Below are positions 8,099 to 15,728 of a stretch of DNA of 64,000 nt, in pieces. The position numbers were made by a program, and so were the translations under genes. Numbering within the stretch: position 1 is the stretch's first letter; every line of letters starts with the position of its first letter. The stretch lies in the NCBI GenBank assembly GCA_964557295.1, contig CAZKZP010000001.1, forward strand, positions 62,001 to 126,000, given 5' to 3'. Source of the DNA: JBFMHP01 sp964557295. Its GTDB lineage: Bacteria > Pseudomonadota > Gammaproteobacteria > RBG-16-57-12. Under the pieces are notes generated by a model. It was not told the origin of the DNA. It saw only the letters and a program-made list of their open reading frames with translations, and ran no database searches.

Positions 8099-8875
8099 AT
8101 GCCTGTTTTCGCCCACATCAAATTCTTGTCCCTGGTGCTTCTCCTCGCGCCGCTGCTGATATCGTGTGGCGGACATGTTTATCATGTCGTGGAGCCTGGT
8201 GAGACGCTCTACTCCATCAGTTGGATCTACGACCAGAATTACAAGGATATCGCTCGATGGAACGGAATCGAGGAGCCATACGCGATCCGGCGCGGCCAGC
8301 GGCTGCGTGTGGCGGCGTATGGGCCGGGCGAGCAGGCGCCGGTGCGGGAACGTGCGCCCAAGGCGACCGCAAAACCATTTCCCGCCCCAAGCTCAAGACC
8401 TTCGGCCATTGCAAAGCCGTTTCCTTCGACACCCGCTCCAGCGCCCGTGCGAACACCGCCAAGCCGGATTCCAGCGACTGCTTCTCCCACTTCTGATGAG
8501 GGTTTGATTCGCTGGGTATGGCCGACAAAAGGTGGGGTTGTAAATGAGTTCTCCATCTCAAAAATGAACAAAGGAATTGATATCAGGGGTAAACAGGGTC
8601 AACCTGTTCATTCTGCCGCATCGGGCAAGATTGTATACGCTGGAAGTGGTTTGGTGGGTTATGGCAAGATGATCATCATCAATCATAATCAAACCTTTCT
8701 CAGCGCGTACGCGCATAACAGTGAAATCCTGGTGTCTGAGGGAAGCCAAGTCAAGCAAGGGGAATTAATCGCGCGGATGGGCAGCACGGGAACCGATAGC
8801 ACCAAGCTGCACTTTGAGATCCGCCGTGATGGCAAGCCCGTCAATCCCCTCGATTATCTCCCAAAGACGCACTGA
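8099..8875 (+). CDS. nlpD: LysM/M23-domain lipoprotein NlpD (amidase activator type)
   Basis: This is a 258-residue lipoprotein with signal peptide and lipobox (LLLAPLLISC, cysteine at about residue 25). It has one LysM domain (YHVVEPGETLYSISWIYD, about 29-75), a proline/alanine-rich linker and a C-terminal M23-type LytM domain (NKGIDIRGKQGQPVHSA, YAHNSEILV, GSTGTDSTKLHFEIRRDG). In enterobacteria NlpD activates the amidase AmiC at the septum; its LytM domain lacks some metal-binding residues and the same appears true here (HFEIR is kept but the HxxxD pair is not). The frame is open upstream through repeat A, but ATG 8099 starts directly with the signal peptide. It precedes rpoS, whose promoter often lies inside nlpD. 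Confidence 0.9.
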   Translation: MPVFAHIKFLSLVLLLAPLLISCGGHVYHVVEPGETLYSISWIYDQNYKDIARWNGIEEPYAIRRGQRLRVAAYGPGEQAPVRERAPKATAKPFPAPSSRPSAIAKPFPSTPAPAPVRTPPSRIPATASPTSDEGLIRWVWPTKGGVVNEFSISKMNKGIDIRGKQGQPVHSAASGKIVYAGSGLVGYGKMIIINHNQTFLSAYAHNSEILVSEGSQVKQGELIARMGSTGTDSTKLHFEIRRDGKPVNPLDYLPKTH

Positions 8876-8892
8876 ACCTAGGAGATGGGACT

Positions 8893-9903
8893 ATGAGCCG
8901 AAAAGTGGAAAGGAAAGTGTCCGTCGTCGAGGACCATGTGGAGCCCGCGGCCAACGAGCTAGAGTTGGCAGTGGCGGACGTGGATCTGGAGAACGAGCTG
9001 AAAGAGGAAGTGGAGGATGAGGCGGACGAGCCTATTGTTTTCAATGCCGGGGAGATGCCGGAAAGCGATCTGGATGCAACCCGTCTCTATCTGAATGAAA
9101 TCGGCTTCACGCCCTTGCTCACGGCGGCCGAAGAAGTCCATTACGCGCGCTGGGCTCAGCGCGGCGAGCCCAACTGCCGCAAGCGCATGATCGAAAGCAA
9201 TCTGCGGCTGGTGGTCAAGATTTCGCGGCGCTACCTCAATCGCGGTCTCGCCTTGCTGGACCTGATCGAAGAAGGGAATCTGGGGCTCATCAAAGCGGTC
9301 GAGAAGTTCGATCCGGAGCGCGGTTTCCGTTTTTCCACCTATGCCACGTGGTGGATCAGGCAAACCGTCGAGCGCGCGATCATGAACCAGACGCGCACCA
9401 TCCGCTTGCCGATTCACGTGGTGAAGGAAATCAATGTCTATCTGCGCGCCGCGCGGCATTTGTCTCAAGTGCTCGATCATGATCCCACGCCGGAGGAAAT
9501 CGCGGCCCTGCTGGATAAGCCCGTGGACGAAATCGAGCACATGCTCAATCTCAATGAGCGGGTCACCTCGGTTGACGCCCCACTGTCCCGCGATTCCGAC
9601 AAATCGATGCTCGATGCGATTGCCGATGAGAACAGCGCGGATCCGGTGGTAAAGCTTCAGGACGAAGACATGCACACCAACATCGAGTCTTGGCTGAATC
9701 AGCTCACGGACAAACAGCGCGAAGTGCTGGCGCGTCGCTTCGGCCTGAACGGTTACGATGTCTACACGCTCGAAGAAGTGGGGGTGGAGCTTGGTGTGAC
9801 GCGCGAGCGGGTGCGCCAGATCCAACTCGAGGCGCTCAAACGCCTGCGTGAGATCATGGAGCGTGAAGGGTTTTCAATTGATATCCTGCTCAGCGGTCCT
9901 TGA
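8893..9903 (+). CDS. rpoS: RNA polymerase sigma factor RpoS
   Basis: This 336-residue group-2 sigma-70 factor is for stationary-phase and general-stress transcription. Region 1.2 is DATRLYLNEIGFTPLLTAAEE; region 2 includes RLVVKISRRYLNRGLALLDLIEEGN and FRFSTYATWWIRQTVERAIM; region 3 has RAARHLSQVLDHDPTPEE; and region 4 has REVLARRFGLNG and VGVTRERVRQIQ. An acidic N-terminal extension (about residues 1-50) is normal for RpoS. Ribosome-binding site AGGAGATGG lies just before the ATG. The position after nlpD supports RpoS over other group-2 sigmas. Confidence 0.96.
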   Translation: MSRKVERKVSVVEDHVEPAANELELAVADVDLENELKEEVEDEADEPIVFNAGEMPESDLDATRLYLNEIGFTPLLTAAEEVHYARWAQRGEPNCRKRMIESNLRLVVKISRRYLNRGLALLDLIEEGNLGLIKAVEKFDPERGFRFSTYATWWIRQTVERAIMNQTRTIRLPIHVVKEINVYLRAARHLSQVLDHDPTPEEIAALLDKPVDEIEHMLNLNERVTSVDAPLSRDSDKSMLDAIADENSADPVVKLQDEDMHTNIESWLNQLTDKQREVLARRFGLNGYDVYTLEEVGVELGVTRERVRQIQLEALKRLREIMEREGFSIDILLSGP

Positions 9904-9958
9904 ATGAAAATGGCGCCGCATTCGCGGCCTTTTGGAATAGTCGTGAGAGGTAAGATGT

Positions 9959-10588
9959 ATGAATAAAACGCTCGTCGCGGGTGTCCTGATGGCCTCCGGC
10001 ATGATTCAGCAAAGCGTATGTGCCGCGGCAGATACGATGTATGCCGGGCTTTTTTTCGGACAGAGCACCACCGATGCGCAGGATCTGCGCGGGGTGATCA
10101 ATGACGGCTCCTTTCCCGGGGGGATCAGCACCGACACCAGCGATGTTGCACTCGGTGTGTATTTCGGCGCCAAAATGGTGCCCGCGCTGGCCGTGGAATT
10201 CGGGTATCAGAATCTCGGCAGCTTTACGGCCACTGGCACCTCCACTGGTTCCGGGGTGTTTCCCAGCGGCGCCGTCGATGGCGAGATCGATGCCAGCGTC
10301 TTCAGCGCCTCGCTCCTGGGCATGTACCACCCGCGCGAGGAATTCGGCCTCTATGGCAGGCTCGGCGGCTACCGGGCGACGACCGATGCCAGCCGTACCG
10401 TCTTGAGCGCGGATACCAGCAATTTCGGCATGATACTCGGGTTGGGTGGCCAATTCAGCATCGCCCACGATATGTTCGTGCGTCTCGAATGGACCATGTA
10501 CCAGGATCTGGAATTCATCACCCCGTCCGATACCACCGCCGAACTGACGGTGGAGACGATCGGCGCGAGTCTCGCCTTGACCTTCTGA
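9959..10588 (+). CDS. Small outer-membrane beta-barrel protein
   Basis: This is a 209-residue exported protein with a signal peptide (about residues 1-23, ending QSVCAAA). Alternating-hydrophobicity strands suggest an eight-stranded OmpA/OmpW-like barrel: TMYAGLFFGQS, SDVALGVYFGAKM, LAVEFGYQNLG, FSASLLGMYH, FGLYGRLGGYRA, FGMILGLGGQFSI, MFVRLEWTMYQ. It ends with a C-terminal phenylalanine (ASLALTF), the outer-membrane insertion signal. GAGGTAAG precedes the ATG. No specific function can be assigned. It is a single gene between rpoS and the accessory island. Confidence 0.8.
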   Translation: MNKTLVAGVLMASGMIQQSVCAAADTMYAGLFFGQSTTDAQDLRGVINDGSFPGGISTDTSDVALGVYFGAKMVPALAVEFGYQNLGSFTATGTSTGSGVFPSGAVDGEIDASVFSASLLGMYHPREEFGLYGRLGGYRATTDASRTVLSADTSNFGMILGLGGQFSIAHDMFVRLEWTMYQDLEFITPSDTTAELTVETIGASLALTF

Positions 10589-10981
10589 TCGCCAACGGAC
10601 AAGTAGGGGCTCATTCACCTCGCGGCTCGCGGCATTGCCGCGTCCGACGTGGGAAGCTATCAACAATTATTTTTTCGTCATTCCGGCGCATGCCGGATAA
10701 GTGGTGCATGGATGCACCGTTCACAAAGCCAAGGCTGTAATCCAGCTAGCTGTAGAATGCTAAACATTCAATTCTGGATTCCGGTTCCCTCCTTTCAGCG
10801 CAGTCTATCCCTCCCGTGAACTCGTAGTAGTCACACACCTCCCGCATTGGCCAATAACGCGGCTAACAGCCTGACGATGATCAGTAGGTTGGCACTGAGC
10901 GCAACGAAGCCCAACATTTATGCAGTGATCCTGGAAACGGTAGTTGACCGCTTCATTGAAGGTTGAACGTCATGATCCTGG

Positions 10982-11221
10982 TTATTAACCCGGCGACAAA
11001 ATAGATCTGGTGTACTGTTCCCTCTCCCCCAGGGAGAGGGCTAGGGTGAGGGGGATTAACACATTAATTTACCCCCTCATCCTCGGCAACCGCTCCATGC
11101 GTTGCCCTACCTCCTGCATCCGTGCAGTCGTGTCCTTCTACCCTAAAGGGCATAAATCCCGGAGGGAGAAGGGACGCTTTTTTAAGACGCGTGGCAGATA
11201 TATTTAATCGCTGGGTTAATA
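10982..11221. repeat. MITE-like element C (C/D family)
   Basis: This 240-base element has terminal inverted repeats: the left end reads TTATTAACCCGGCGACAAAA and the right end, on the other strand, TATTAACCCAGCGATTAAAT. Its core holds palindromes of the CCCTCTCCC...GGGAGAGGG type and a second one of the CCCTTCTCCC type. Element D at 26645-26814 is the same family in opposite orientation: its left end matches C's right end for over 50 bases and its right end matches C's left end. It marks the left side of the toxin island. Confidence 0.75.
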
Positions 11222-11229
11222 CCTTAGTC

Positions 11230-11394
11230 ATGAAGTCTGCGATCACCATCACCGTCCTGGTGACGCCGCTATGGGGCGGAGAGCCTGCGCCGCAAAAACC
11301 GCACACTCCGTCTCATTCAACTGCCGATTCCAGGATGATTGGTTTTGTTTTGACGAGCAGCAACACATCAGAACTGGTTAGTCGCATTATCTGA
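11230..11394 (+). CDS. Doubtful 54-codon frame upstream of toxin 1
   Basis: This is a short frame starting MKSAITITVLVTPLWGGEP, just after element C and 40 bases before the HNH toxin gene. The N-terminus looks mildly hydrophobic but has no clear cleavage site. No family is recognised and no good ribosome-binding site is seen. It is listed only because it is the sole open frame in this gap. Confidence 0.15.
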   Translation: MKSAITITVLVTPLWGGEPAPQKPHTPSHSTADSRMIGFVLTSSNTSELVSRII

Positions 11395-11433
11395 GAACAG
11401 GATCGGCAGAAAACATCAGGAAAGGGATGAAAG

Positions 11434-11931
11434 ATGTTGAACAGAAAACTCACGCCCATGAGCCGGGTGCGCGACGATGAGGTGGGATATATCCAGATGC
11501 CATTTCCAGCGCAAGCGGCCGTGAAAACTGCAAGGCACGCAGGCATCGCGTGGATCATTGGACTGAATGATTGGTGGCTACATTGTGTCCATGATCAAGT
11601 GCCGCGAAATTGGGATTTCGAGCAACGCGCCTGGGACCAACTACTCAAACTGGTCGATCAAGGCGAGCTGGTGCTGCTGGACCGTGACACCACTTCCAGG
11701 ATGCATCGCCCCGCCTGCCGGCAAGTGGAAGGAAAGTGGGTGTTCGATGATGGCCTATACTGGCGCTCGCACTTCAGGTGGCATCTGGAAGGGCGCCTGC
11801 AACGATTAGAAATCGAACGCCTCTATCGCGAACGCTGGGAGCAACAACGGGCTGTTTCGGCGAGTGGCCCCGATGGGCTGCCCACCGAGCCGGCCGTGAT
11901 CAAGCCCGCGACGCTGGGGCCGCATGTGGGG
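11434..11931 (+). repeat. Duplicated toxin N-terminal module, copy 1
   Basis: This segment encodes residues 1-166 of toxin 1 and is repeated with high nucleotide identity at 14703-15197. Identity stops sharply after the shared VIKPATLGPHVG sequence, where the two proteins continue with unrelated nuclease domains. That is the pattern expected for exchange of toxin tips behind a constant delivery module. Confidence 0.8.
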
Positions 11932-12474
11932 TGCGAGGATACTTCAGGCGCTCTTACAAGGCCCGCGCCGCAGATGCCAATGCAAGCTACCATGAAGCTC
12001 AGTGAGGAAGTGCCGGGTACAGCTCAGTCTTGGAAAGGAAAGCTGAGGGGAGAAGAGGTTGAGCTTGACGGAGTGTCCACAAAGCGGCTCGAATATTCAA
12101 AACGTTCATCAGAGGAACTGGCAAAACTTAGGAGAGAGTTCAACTCAGGTGCACGCTCTGGATTCCTTAAGGATCTAGCCAGCGATCCGGTGAAAGTAGG
12201 CAAACTTAAAGAAGCTGGGTTGAGCGATTCAGACCTTGCGCTGATGCGCGCTGGTAAGGTGCCCGAGGGGGATTGGCAAGTTCATCATAAGCTACCGCTC
12301 GATGATGGCGGTACCAACGCGATGGAAAATCTTGTTTTGATCAAGAATGACCCATATCACATGGCTGTTACGAATGCCCAGTCTGAGCTCGCGAGAGGGT
12401 TGCAATCTGGTCAGACAAAGATGATGGATTTTCCTGTGATCTCGGGATTTGTCTATCCGCCAACCCTGATATAG
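11434..12474 (+). CDS. Toxin 1: shared N-terminal domain fused to HNH-type nuclease
   Basis: This is a 346-residue protein. Residues 1-166 form a tryptophan-rich domain (IAWIIGLNDWWLHCVHDQ at 38-55, NWDFEQRAWDQLL, LYWRSHFRWHLEGRLQRLE) that is nearly identical in toxin 2 (14703-15725) and that I do not recognise. A linker follows, then a charged C-terminal domain. It ends in an HNH-type nuclease motif: WQVHHKLPLDDGG (281-293, H284/H285), N299 and H309. There is no signal peptide, so a type VI or other non-Sec route is more likely than two-partner secretion. AGGAAAGGG precedes the ATG. The SMI1/YrhA-like gene 21 bases downstream is the probable immunity gene. Nuclease activity is inferred from the motif. 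Confidence 0.75.
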   Translation: MLNRKLTPMSRVRDDEVGYIQMPFPAQAAVKTARHAGIAWIIGLNDWWLHCVHDQVPRNWDFEQRAWDQLLKLVDQGELVLLDRDTTSRMHRPACRQVEGKWVFDDGLYWRSHFRWHLEGRLQRLEIERLYRERWEQQRAVSASGPDGLPTEPAVIKPATLGPHVGCEDTSGALTRPAPQMPMQATMKLSEEVPGTAQSWKGKLRGEEVELDGVSTKRLEYSKRSSEELAKLRREFNSGARSGFLKDLASDPVKVGKLKEAGLSDSDLALMRAGKVPEGDWQVHHKLPLDDGGTNAMENLVLIKNDPYHMAVTNAQSELARGLQSGQTKMMDFPVISGFVYPPTLI

Positions 12475-12495
12475 TTCGACTCAAAAGGATCCTTT

Positions 12496-12945
12496 ATGTA
12501 TCAACAACTCTTGGAAAAGGTGGCAACTGAGAAACTGCAATTCGGCCGGGCCATGCAACCGCCCGCCTCTGAGGCAGAAATCGAAGCATTAGTTCTCAAG
12601 TCACGCACGCGACTTGGGGCAGAATTGCCGGCTGACTATTTGGATTTTTTAAGGCGAACTAATGGCTATAGTTGGAATGGATTAGGTATTTTCGCAACGC
12701 ATGAAATGCAAATTGTTGGCTCCACCGATAAGTTTGTGCATGATTTCACCGAAATGAACTTATATTATCGAGATAACTCGGATTACAAAAATCGTTTGGT
12801 CTTTGGTGACGGCAACATGGATGTTTATGTATATGAGATTGCTGATAAACAGTATGCGATTGTTGATCGAGTTCCTGGCAATGTTATTGAAAGATTATCC
12901 TCATTTGATGAGTTGATTTCCAGAGCGATTGAGGATCATTTGTGA
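12496..12945 (+). CDS. SMI1/KNR4 (YrhA-like) immunity protein for toxin 1
   Basis: This 149-residue cytoplasmic protein has the SUKH-superfamily outline: LGAELPADYLDFLRRTNGYSWNG (about 36-58), LGIFATHEMQIV, LVFGDGNMDVYVYE and YAIVDRVPGNVIERLSSFDEL. This most resembles the YrhA branch of SMI1/KNR4 proteins. SUKH proteins are the commonest immunity proteins of nuclease polymorphic toxins, which fits its place 21 bases after an HNH toxin gene, with AAAAGGA before the start. It is noticeably more AT-rich than the housekeeping genes. That it protects against toxin 1 is inferred from position. Confidence 0.75.
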   Translation: MYQQLLEKVATEKLQFGRAMQPPASEAEIEALVLKSRTRLGAELPADYLDFLRRTNGYSWNGLGIFATHEMQIVGSTDKFVHDFTEMNLYYRDNSDYKNRLVFGDGNMDVYVYEIADKQYAIVDRVPGNVIERLSSFDELISRAIEDHL

Positions 12946-13085
12946 TCAACAGATGATGCTTGGCCTTTCATAGCATGCGTTGCATGAATTAAGTAGCAAG
13001 TATTAGAGGCGACTGAGGTAGAATTGTTGATATTTCGATTCTGTCTGATGGTTTTTGAGCTAATTCTATCCAAAGGATTTATCAC

Positions 13086-13910
13086 ATGAATATTAGATTG
13101 CGTTTTACCTCGCTGTTCAGTGGACATCGCTGGCAGGCATTCATCTTTGTGTTATCGCTGAGTACGCTACACGGCTGTGGCGGCGGTGGTGGAGATAATG
13201 TCACCAACGCCAACCCGAATGGGTATTACAGCAATGCCGGGAGTGCGGATGTGAAGATGGGGGACAATGTGAATCCACGCCCCATCACGGATTTGCAGGG
13301 CATGATCCACGATGGTCAATTCGTGATGCTCAGCGAATCGGAGCAGTTGGCCTATCACGGCACGATCACGGTGAGAGGGAATTCATTCACAGGCTCTGTC
13401 ATCGTTTATGAAGACGGAACTGGCGATCCAACGCCGGTGCCGGTTAGTGGCACGATCAATGCGGATAAATCCATTGATGGCACATTGAGCGGGGCGGGCG
13501 CGGGTAACGGGGCGTTCGCGTTGAAATACTCAGACGAGAATGTTGTTGCGGTAGATAATGCGAATTTATTTGTGAAAAGCCCGTGGTGGGCATATGTGAG
13601 GGATAGCAATTTCTTTAAACTATCTGTAGATAATATCGTGAATCAGCAAGATGCGAATCTTGGCAATCTATCTCAACCATTAGGCACTATTTTTAATGAA
13701 TGTAATATTTTAGGGCGTATCGATCCCGTGGCGACACATGTATATTCCGTCTCGGTGGTGTTGAGCAATTGCACGAATTCTAGTGTGCTAGTTAATCCAA
13801 ACTATAGTGGTTTAGCCACGTTGCGTACTGAGAATTCAACGACACCCAATGACCGCTTTGTGATCAGTCTTTCCAATGGCGCGTATAGCATCAATGGGGA
13901 ATTCCAATAG
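13086..13910 (+). CDS. Putative lipoprotein, copy 1 (paired with TpsA head)
   Basis: This 274-residue protein has a signal peptide and lipobox STLHGC (cysteine about residue 31), followed by a run of glycines and a mature domain of beta-rich character (GTITVRGNSFTGSVIVYEDGTG, SGTINADKSIDGTLSGAGAG, YSVSVVLSNCTN). A near-identical paralogue is at 16542-17363. Each copy stands about 140 bases upstream of a TpsA-type gene. I do not recognise the family. The middle part (SGTINADKSIDGTL...) looks like a lipid- or ligand-binding barrel repeat, but no function is claimed. Confidence 0.75.
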   Translation: MNIRLRFTSLFSGHRWQAFIFVLSLSTLHGCGGGGGDNVTNANPNGYYSNAGSADVKMGDNVNPRPITDLQGMIHDGQFVMLSESEQLAYHGTITVRGNSFTGSVIVYEDGTGDPTPVPVSGTINADKSIDGTLSGAGAGNGAFALKYSDENVVAVDNANLFVKSPWWAYVRDSNFFKLSVDNIVNQQDANLGNLSQPLGTIFNECNILGRIDPVATHVYSVSVVLSNCTNSSVLVNPNYSGLATLRTENSTTPNDRFVISLSNGAYSINGEFQ

Positions 13911-13946
13911 CTTGCACAAGGAGCGAAGGGGGCAGTGTAGTACTCA

Positions 13947-13969
13947 CCCACCCAAATCCTTCCGGTGGG
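13947..13969 (+). promoter_or_regulatory. Conserved hairpin upstream of TpsA head (copy 1)
   Basis: CCCACC and GGTGGG flank an 11-base loop in the lipoprotein-TpsA intergenic region. The same hairpin with the same loop is kept at 17398-17420. There is no following T-run, so it is not a classical terminator; a leader structure or mRNA-stability element is possible. Confidence 0.35.
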
Positions 13970-14060
13970 AAAGGGCACAGACGCTTGGTTTATTTTGATC
14001 TCGTGTGAATCATAGACTGGCCTGGCGAAGTGGGAACATCATTTTCGAATGGAGAAAAAT

Positions 14061-14678
14061 ATGGCGCGGTTGCAAAACTTTAGAATGCGCACACTCAGTG
14101 CGCTTGTTCATGTCGTCGGTTGTTCGTTGTTTCTGCTGAACATCCCGATAGTGAACGCCGCGCCATCGGGTGGGGCCGTGGTGGGTGGCGCTGGGTCGAT
14201 CGGTCAATCGGGGGCAACGACTACGATCAATCAGTCCAGCCAACACATGGCGATCGATTGGCAGAGTTACAACGTCGGCCGTGATGAGCGCGTTCAGTAC
14301 ATCCAACCCAATGCATCCTCCATTTCACTTAATCGCATCCTCAGCAATCAAGGTTCCACCATCGCCGGCCGCATCGATGCTAACGGCCAGGTGATCCTGG
14401 TCAATCCGAATGGCGTTTTCTTCACGCCCACATCTGTTCTGAACGTGGGCGGGCTTATTGCTTCCGGATTGGATATCCGCCCCGATGACTTCCTGAACGG
14501 CCATTATATCTTCAGTGAAATGCTGGGCGCTGATGGGGCTGTGGTGAACAGCGGTCTCATCAATGCCTCACTCGGGGGTAATGTGGCGCTCATCGGTCGT
14601 CATGTTGAAAACAACGGCGTGATCGCTGCACATCTTGGCAGCGTGAATCTCGCGGCAAGTCGCGAACCCCTCGTGTAA
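14061..14678 (+). pseudogene. Truncated TpsA-type exoprotein head (two-partner secretion domain only)
   Basis: This 205-residue remnant consists of a signal peptide (ends IVNAAPSGG), the TPS (haemagglutination activity) domain with NPNGVFF and VGGLIASGLDI, and a short piece beyond (SLGGNVALIGRHVENNGVIAA). It is about 90% identical to the start of the full TpsA gene at 17512 but stops after NLAASREPLV, where the longer copy continues NLAAGKETVLTF. The start at 14061 has GGAG six bases upstream and is preferred to ATG 14049. It could still be secreted as a bare TPS domain, but it looks like the leftover of a duplicated gene broken when toxin 2 arrived. Confidence 0.75.
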
Positions 14679-14702
14679 CCAAAACACAATCAAGGATCGA
14701 TC

Positions 14703-15197
14703 ATGCACAGAGAGCTCAAACCCATGCGCAGTGTGCGCGAGGAAGAATTGGGATATATCCAGATGCCATTCTTTGCGCGGATGGAGGTGGAGAGCGCAAG
14801 ACGCGGGGGCATGGCGTGGATCATTGGCCTGAATGACTGGTGGCTGCATTGTGTCCATGATCAAGGGCCGAGAAATTGGGATTTCGAGCAACGCGCCTGG
14901 GACCAACTACTCGCACTGGTCGATCAAGGCGAGCTGGTGCTGCTGGACCGCGACACCACTTCCCGGATGCGTCGCCCCGCCTGTCGGCAAGTGGAAGGAA
15001 AGTGGGTGCTTGATGATGGCCTATACTGGCACTCGCACTTCAGGTGGCATCTGGAAGGACGCCTGCAACGATTAGAAGTCGAGCGCATCGATCGCGAACG
15101 CTGGGCGCAACAACGGGCCGCCACTGCAAGTGGTCCCGAGGGGCTGCCCACCGAATTGGCCGTGATCAAGCCCGCGACGCTGGGGCCGCATGTGGGG
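14703..15197 (+). repeat. Duplicated toxin N-terminal module, copy 2
   Basis: This encodes residues 1-165 of toxin 2 and matches 11434-11931. Long stretches are identical at nucleotide level, especially codons 40-165, while the first 35 codons have diverged more. Confidence 0.8.
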
Positions 15198-15725
15198 CGC
15201 GAGAATCCCGCGTGCGTCATGCCGCAGAAGAAGGTGCCGTGCTTCGAACTCAATGGACTTCCGCACGAGTGCATCCCTGAGTTCGACCGCCAGATCTCGG
15301 GTCAGCAAACCGGCCTCAATGATTTGACTGTGGAGGAATATCTTAATGGGCGCGAGGCGTTTAAGGCGGGGGAGGTAAAACGCAGTTCGAAGGCGGCGAG
15401 GGATGCGCGGGAGAATTACCGCGGCAAACTTACCAAGGAAATGGTTGATGAATTTGTTGAGCAAGGACTGCCACGTAGCACTGCCAAGATCAAGGCCGCC
15501 GAAATAGCTGCTGAAAAGATGAAAACTCTTGCCGCACTGCACAATCCTGACATGGTCGCCGCCGGAAAGGATGAAATCTGTGACTTCGGCGACCGCAACA
15601 TCAATTCGCGCCTCGGTGCGCAATGGAAGAGCCGTGTTGGCGAGCTAGACAAAGCGGCGAGCAATGTGCCTGAATCTGCACGCGCCCAGACCAAAATGAA
15701 TGCACAACTCGAACGATGCAGGTGA
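14703..15725 (+). CDS. Toxin 2: shared N-terminal domain fused to Ntox15 (HxxD DNase-type) domain
   Basis: This is a 340-residue protein. Residues 1-165 are the same unrecognised tryptophan-rich module as in toxin 1. Residues 180-340 match the polymorphic toxin type 15 domain (Ntox15): CFELNGLPHE, EFDRQISGQQTGLNDLTVEEY (split), MKTLAALHNPDMVAAGKD with the HxxD motif H280-D283, GDRNINSRLGAQWKSR, and KMNAQLERC. Ntox15 is the DNase domain of Agrobacterium type VI effectors Tde1 and Tde2. AAGGA lies before the ATG, 24 bases after the truncated TpsA head. The Tdi1-like immunity gene follows after three bases. There is no signal peptide. Confidence 0.85.
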   Translation: MHRELKPMRSVREEELGYIQMPFFARMEVESARRGGMAWIIGLNDWWLHCVHDQGPRNWDFEQRAWDQLLALVDQGELVLLDRDTTSRMRRPACRQVEGKWVLDDGLYWHSHFRWHLEGRLQRLEVERIDRERWAQQRAATASGPEGLPTELAVIKPATLGPHVGRENPACVMPQKKVPCFELNGLPHECIPEFDRQISGQQTGLNDLTVEEYLNGREAFKAGEVKRSSKAARDARENYRGKLTKEMVDEFVEQGLPRSTAKIKAAEIAAEKMKTLAALHNPDMVAAGKDEICDFGDRNINSRLGAQWKSRVGELDKAASNVPESARAQTKMNAQLERCR

Positions 15726-15728
15726 GAA

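Larger units (their letters stand above)
10589..11433. other. Long non-coding stretch at the island edge, with repeats
   Basis: About 845 bases without a convincing gene. It contains a fragment at 10675-10790 with CGTCATTCCGGCGCATGCC at one end and CTGGATTCCGG at the other, resembling common intergenic palindromes. The stretch 10840-10960 may be a decayed mobile-element remnant. It also contains MITE-like element C at 10982-11221. The last 200 bases include a 54-codon frame (11230-11394, MKSAITITVLV...) whose reality is doubtful. Confidence 0.5.
13086..14665 (+). repeat. Duplicated lipoprotein + TpsA-head segment, copy 1
   Basis: This segment matches 16542-18115 through the lipoprotein gene, the intergenic region (including a conserved CCACC/GGTGG hairpin) and the first 200 codons of the TpsA gene. 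Similarity ends abruptly at about 14665, where the tpsA frame runs into a stop and toxin 2 begins. The two copies have diverged by scattered substitutions, so the duplication is not recent. Confidence 0.8.

Noticed and set aside
9901..9940. Terminator after rpoS
   Set aside because: The GCGGC-containing hairpin is short and imperfect, with only four Ts.
10830..10960. Possible transposase remnant in the gap before the island
   Set aside because: A minus-strand frame reads a hydrophobic LSANLLIIVRLLAALL-like end, but it is too short and has no recognised motif.
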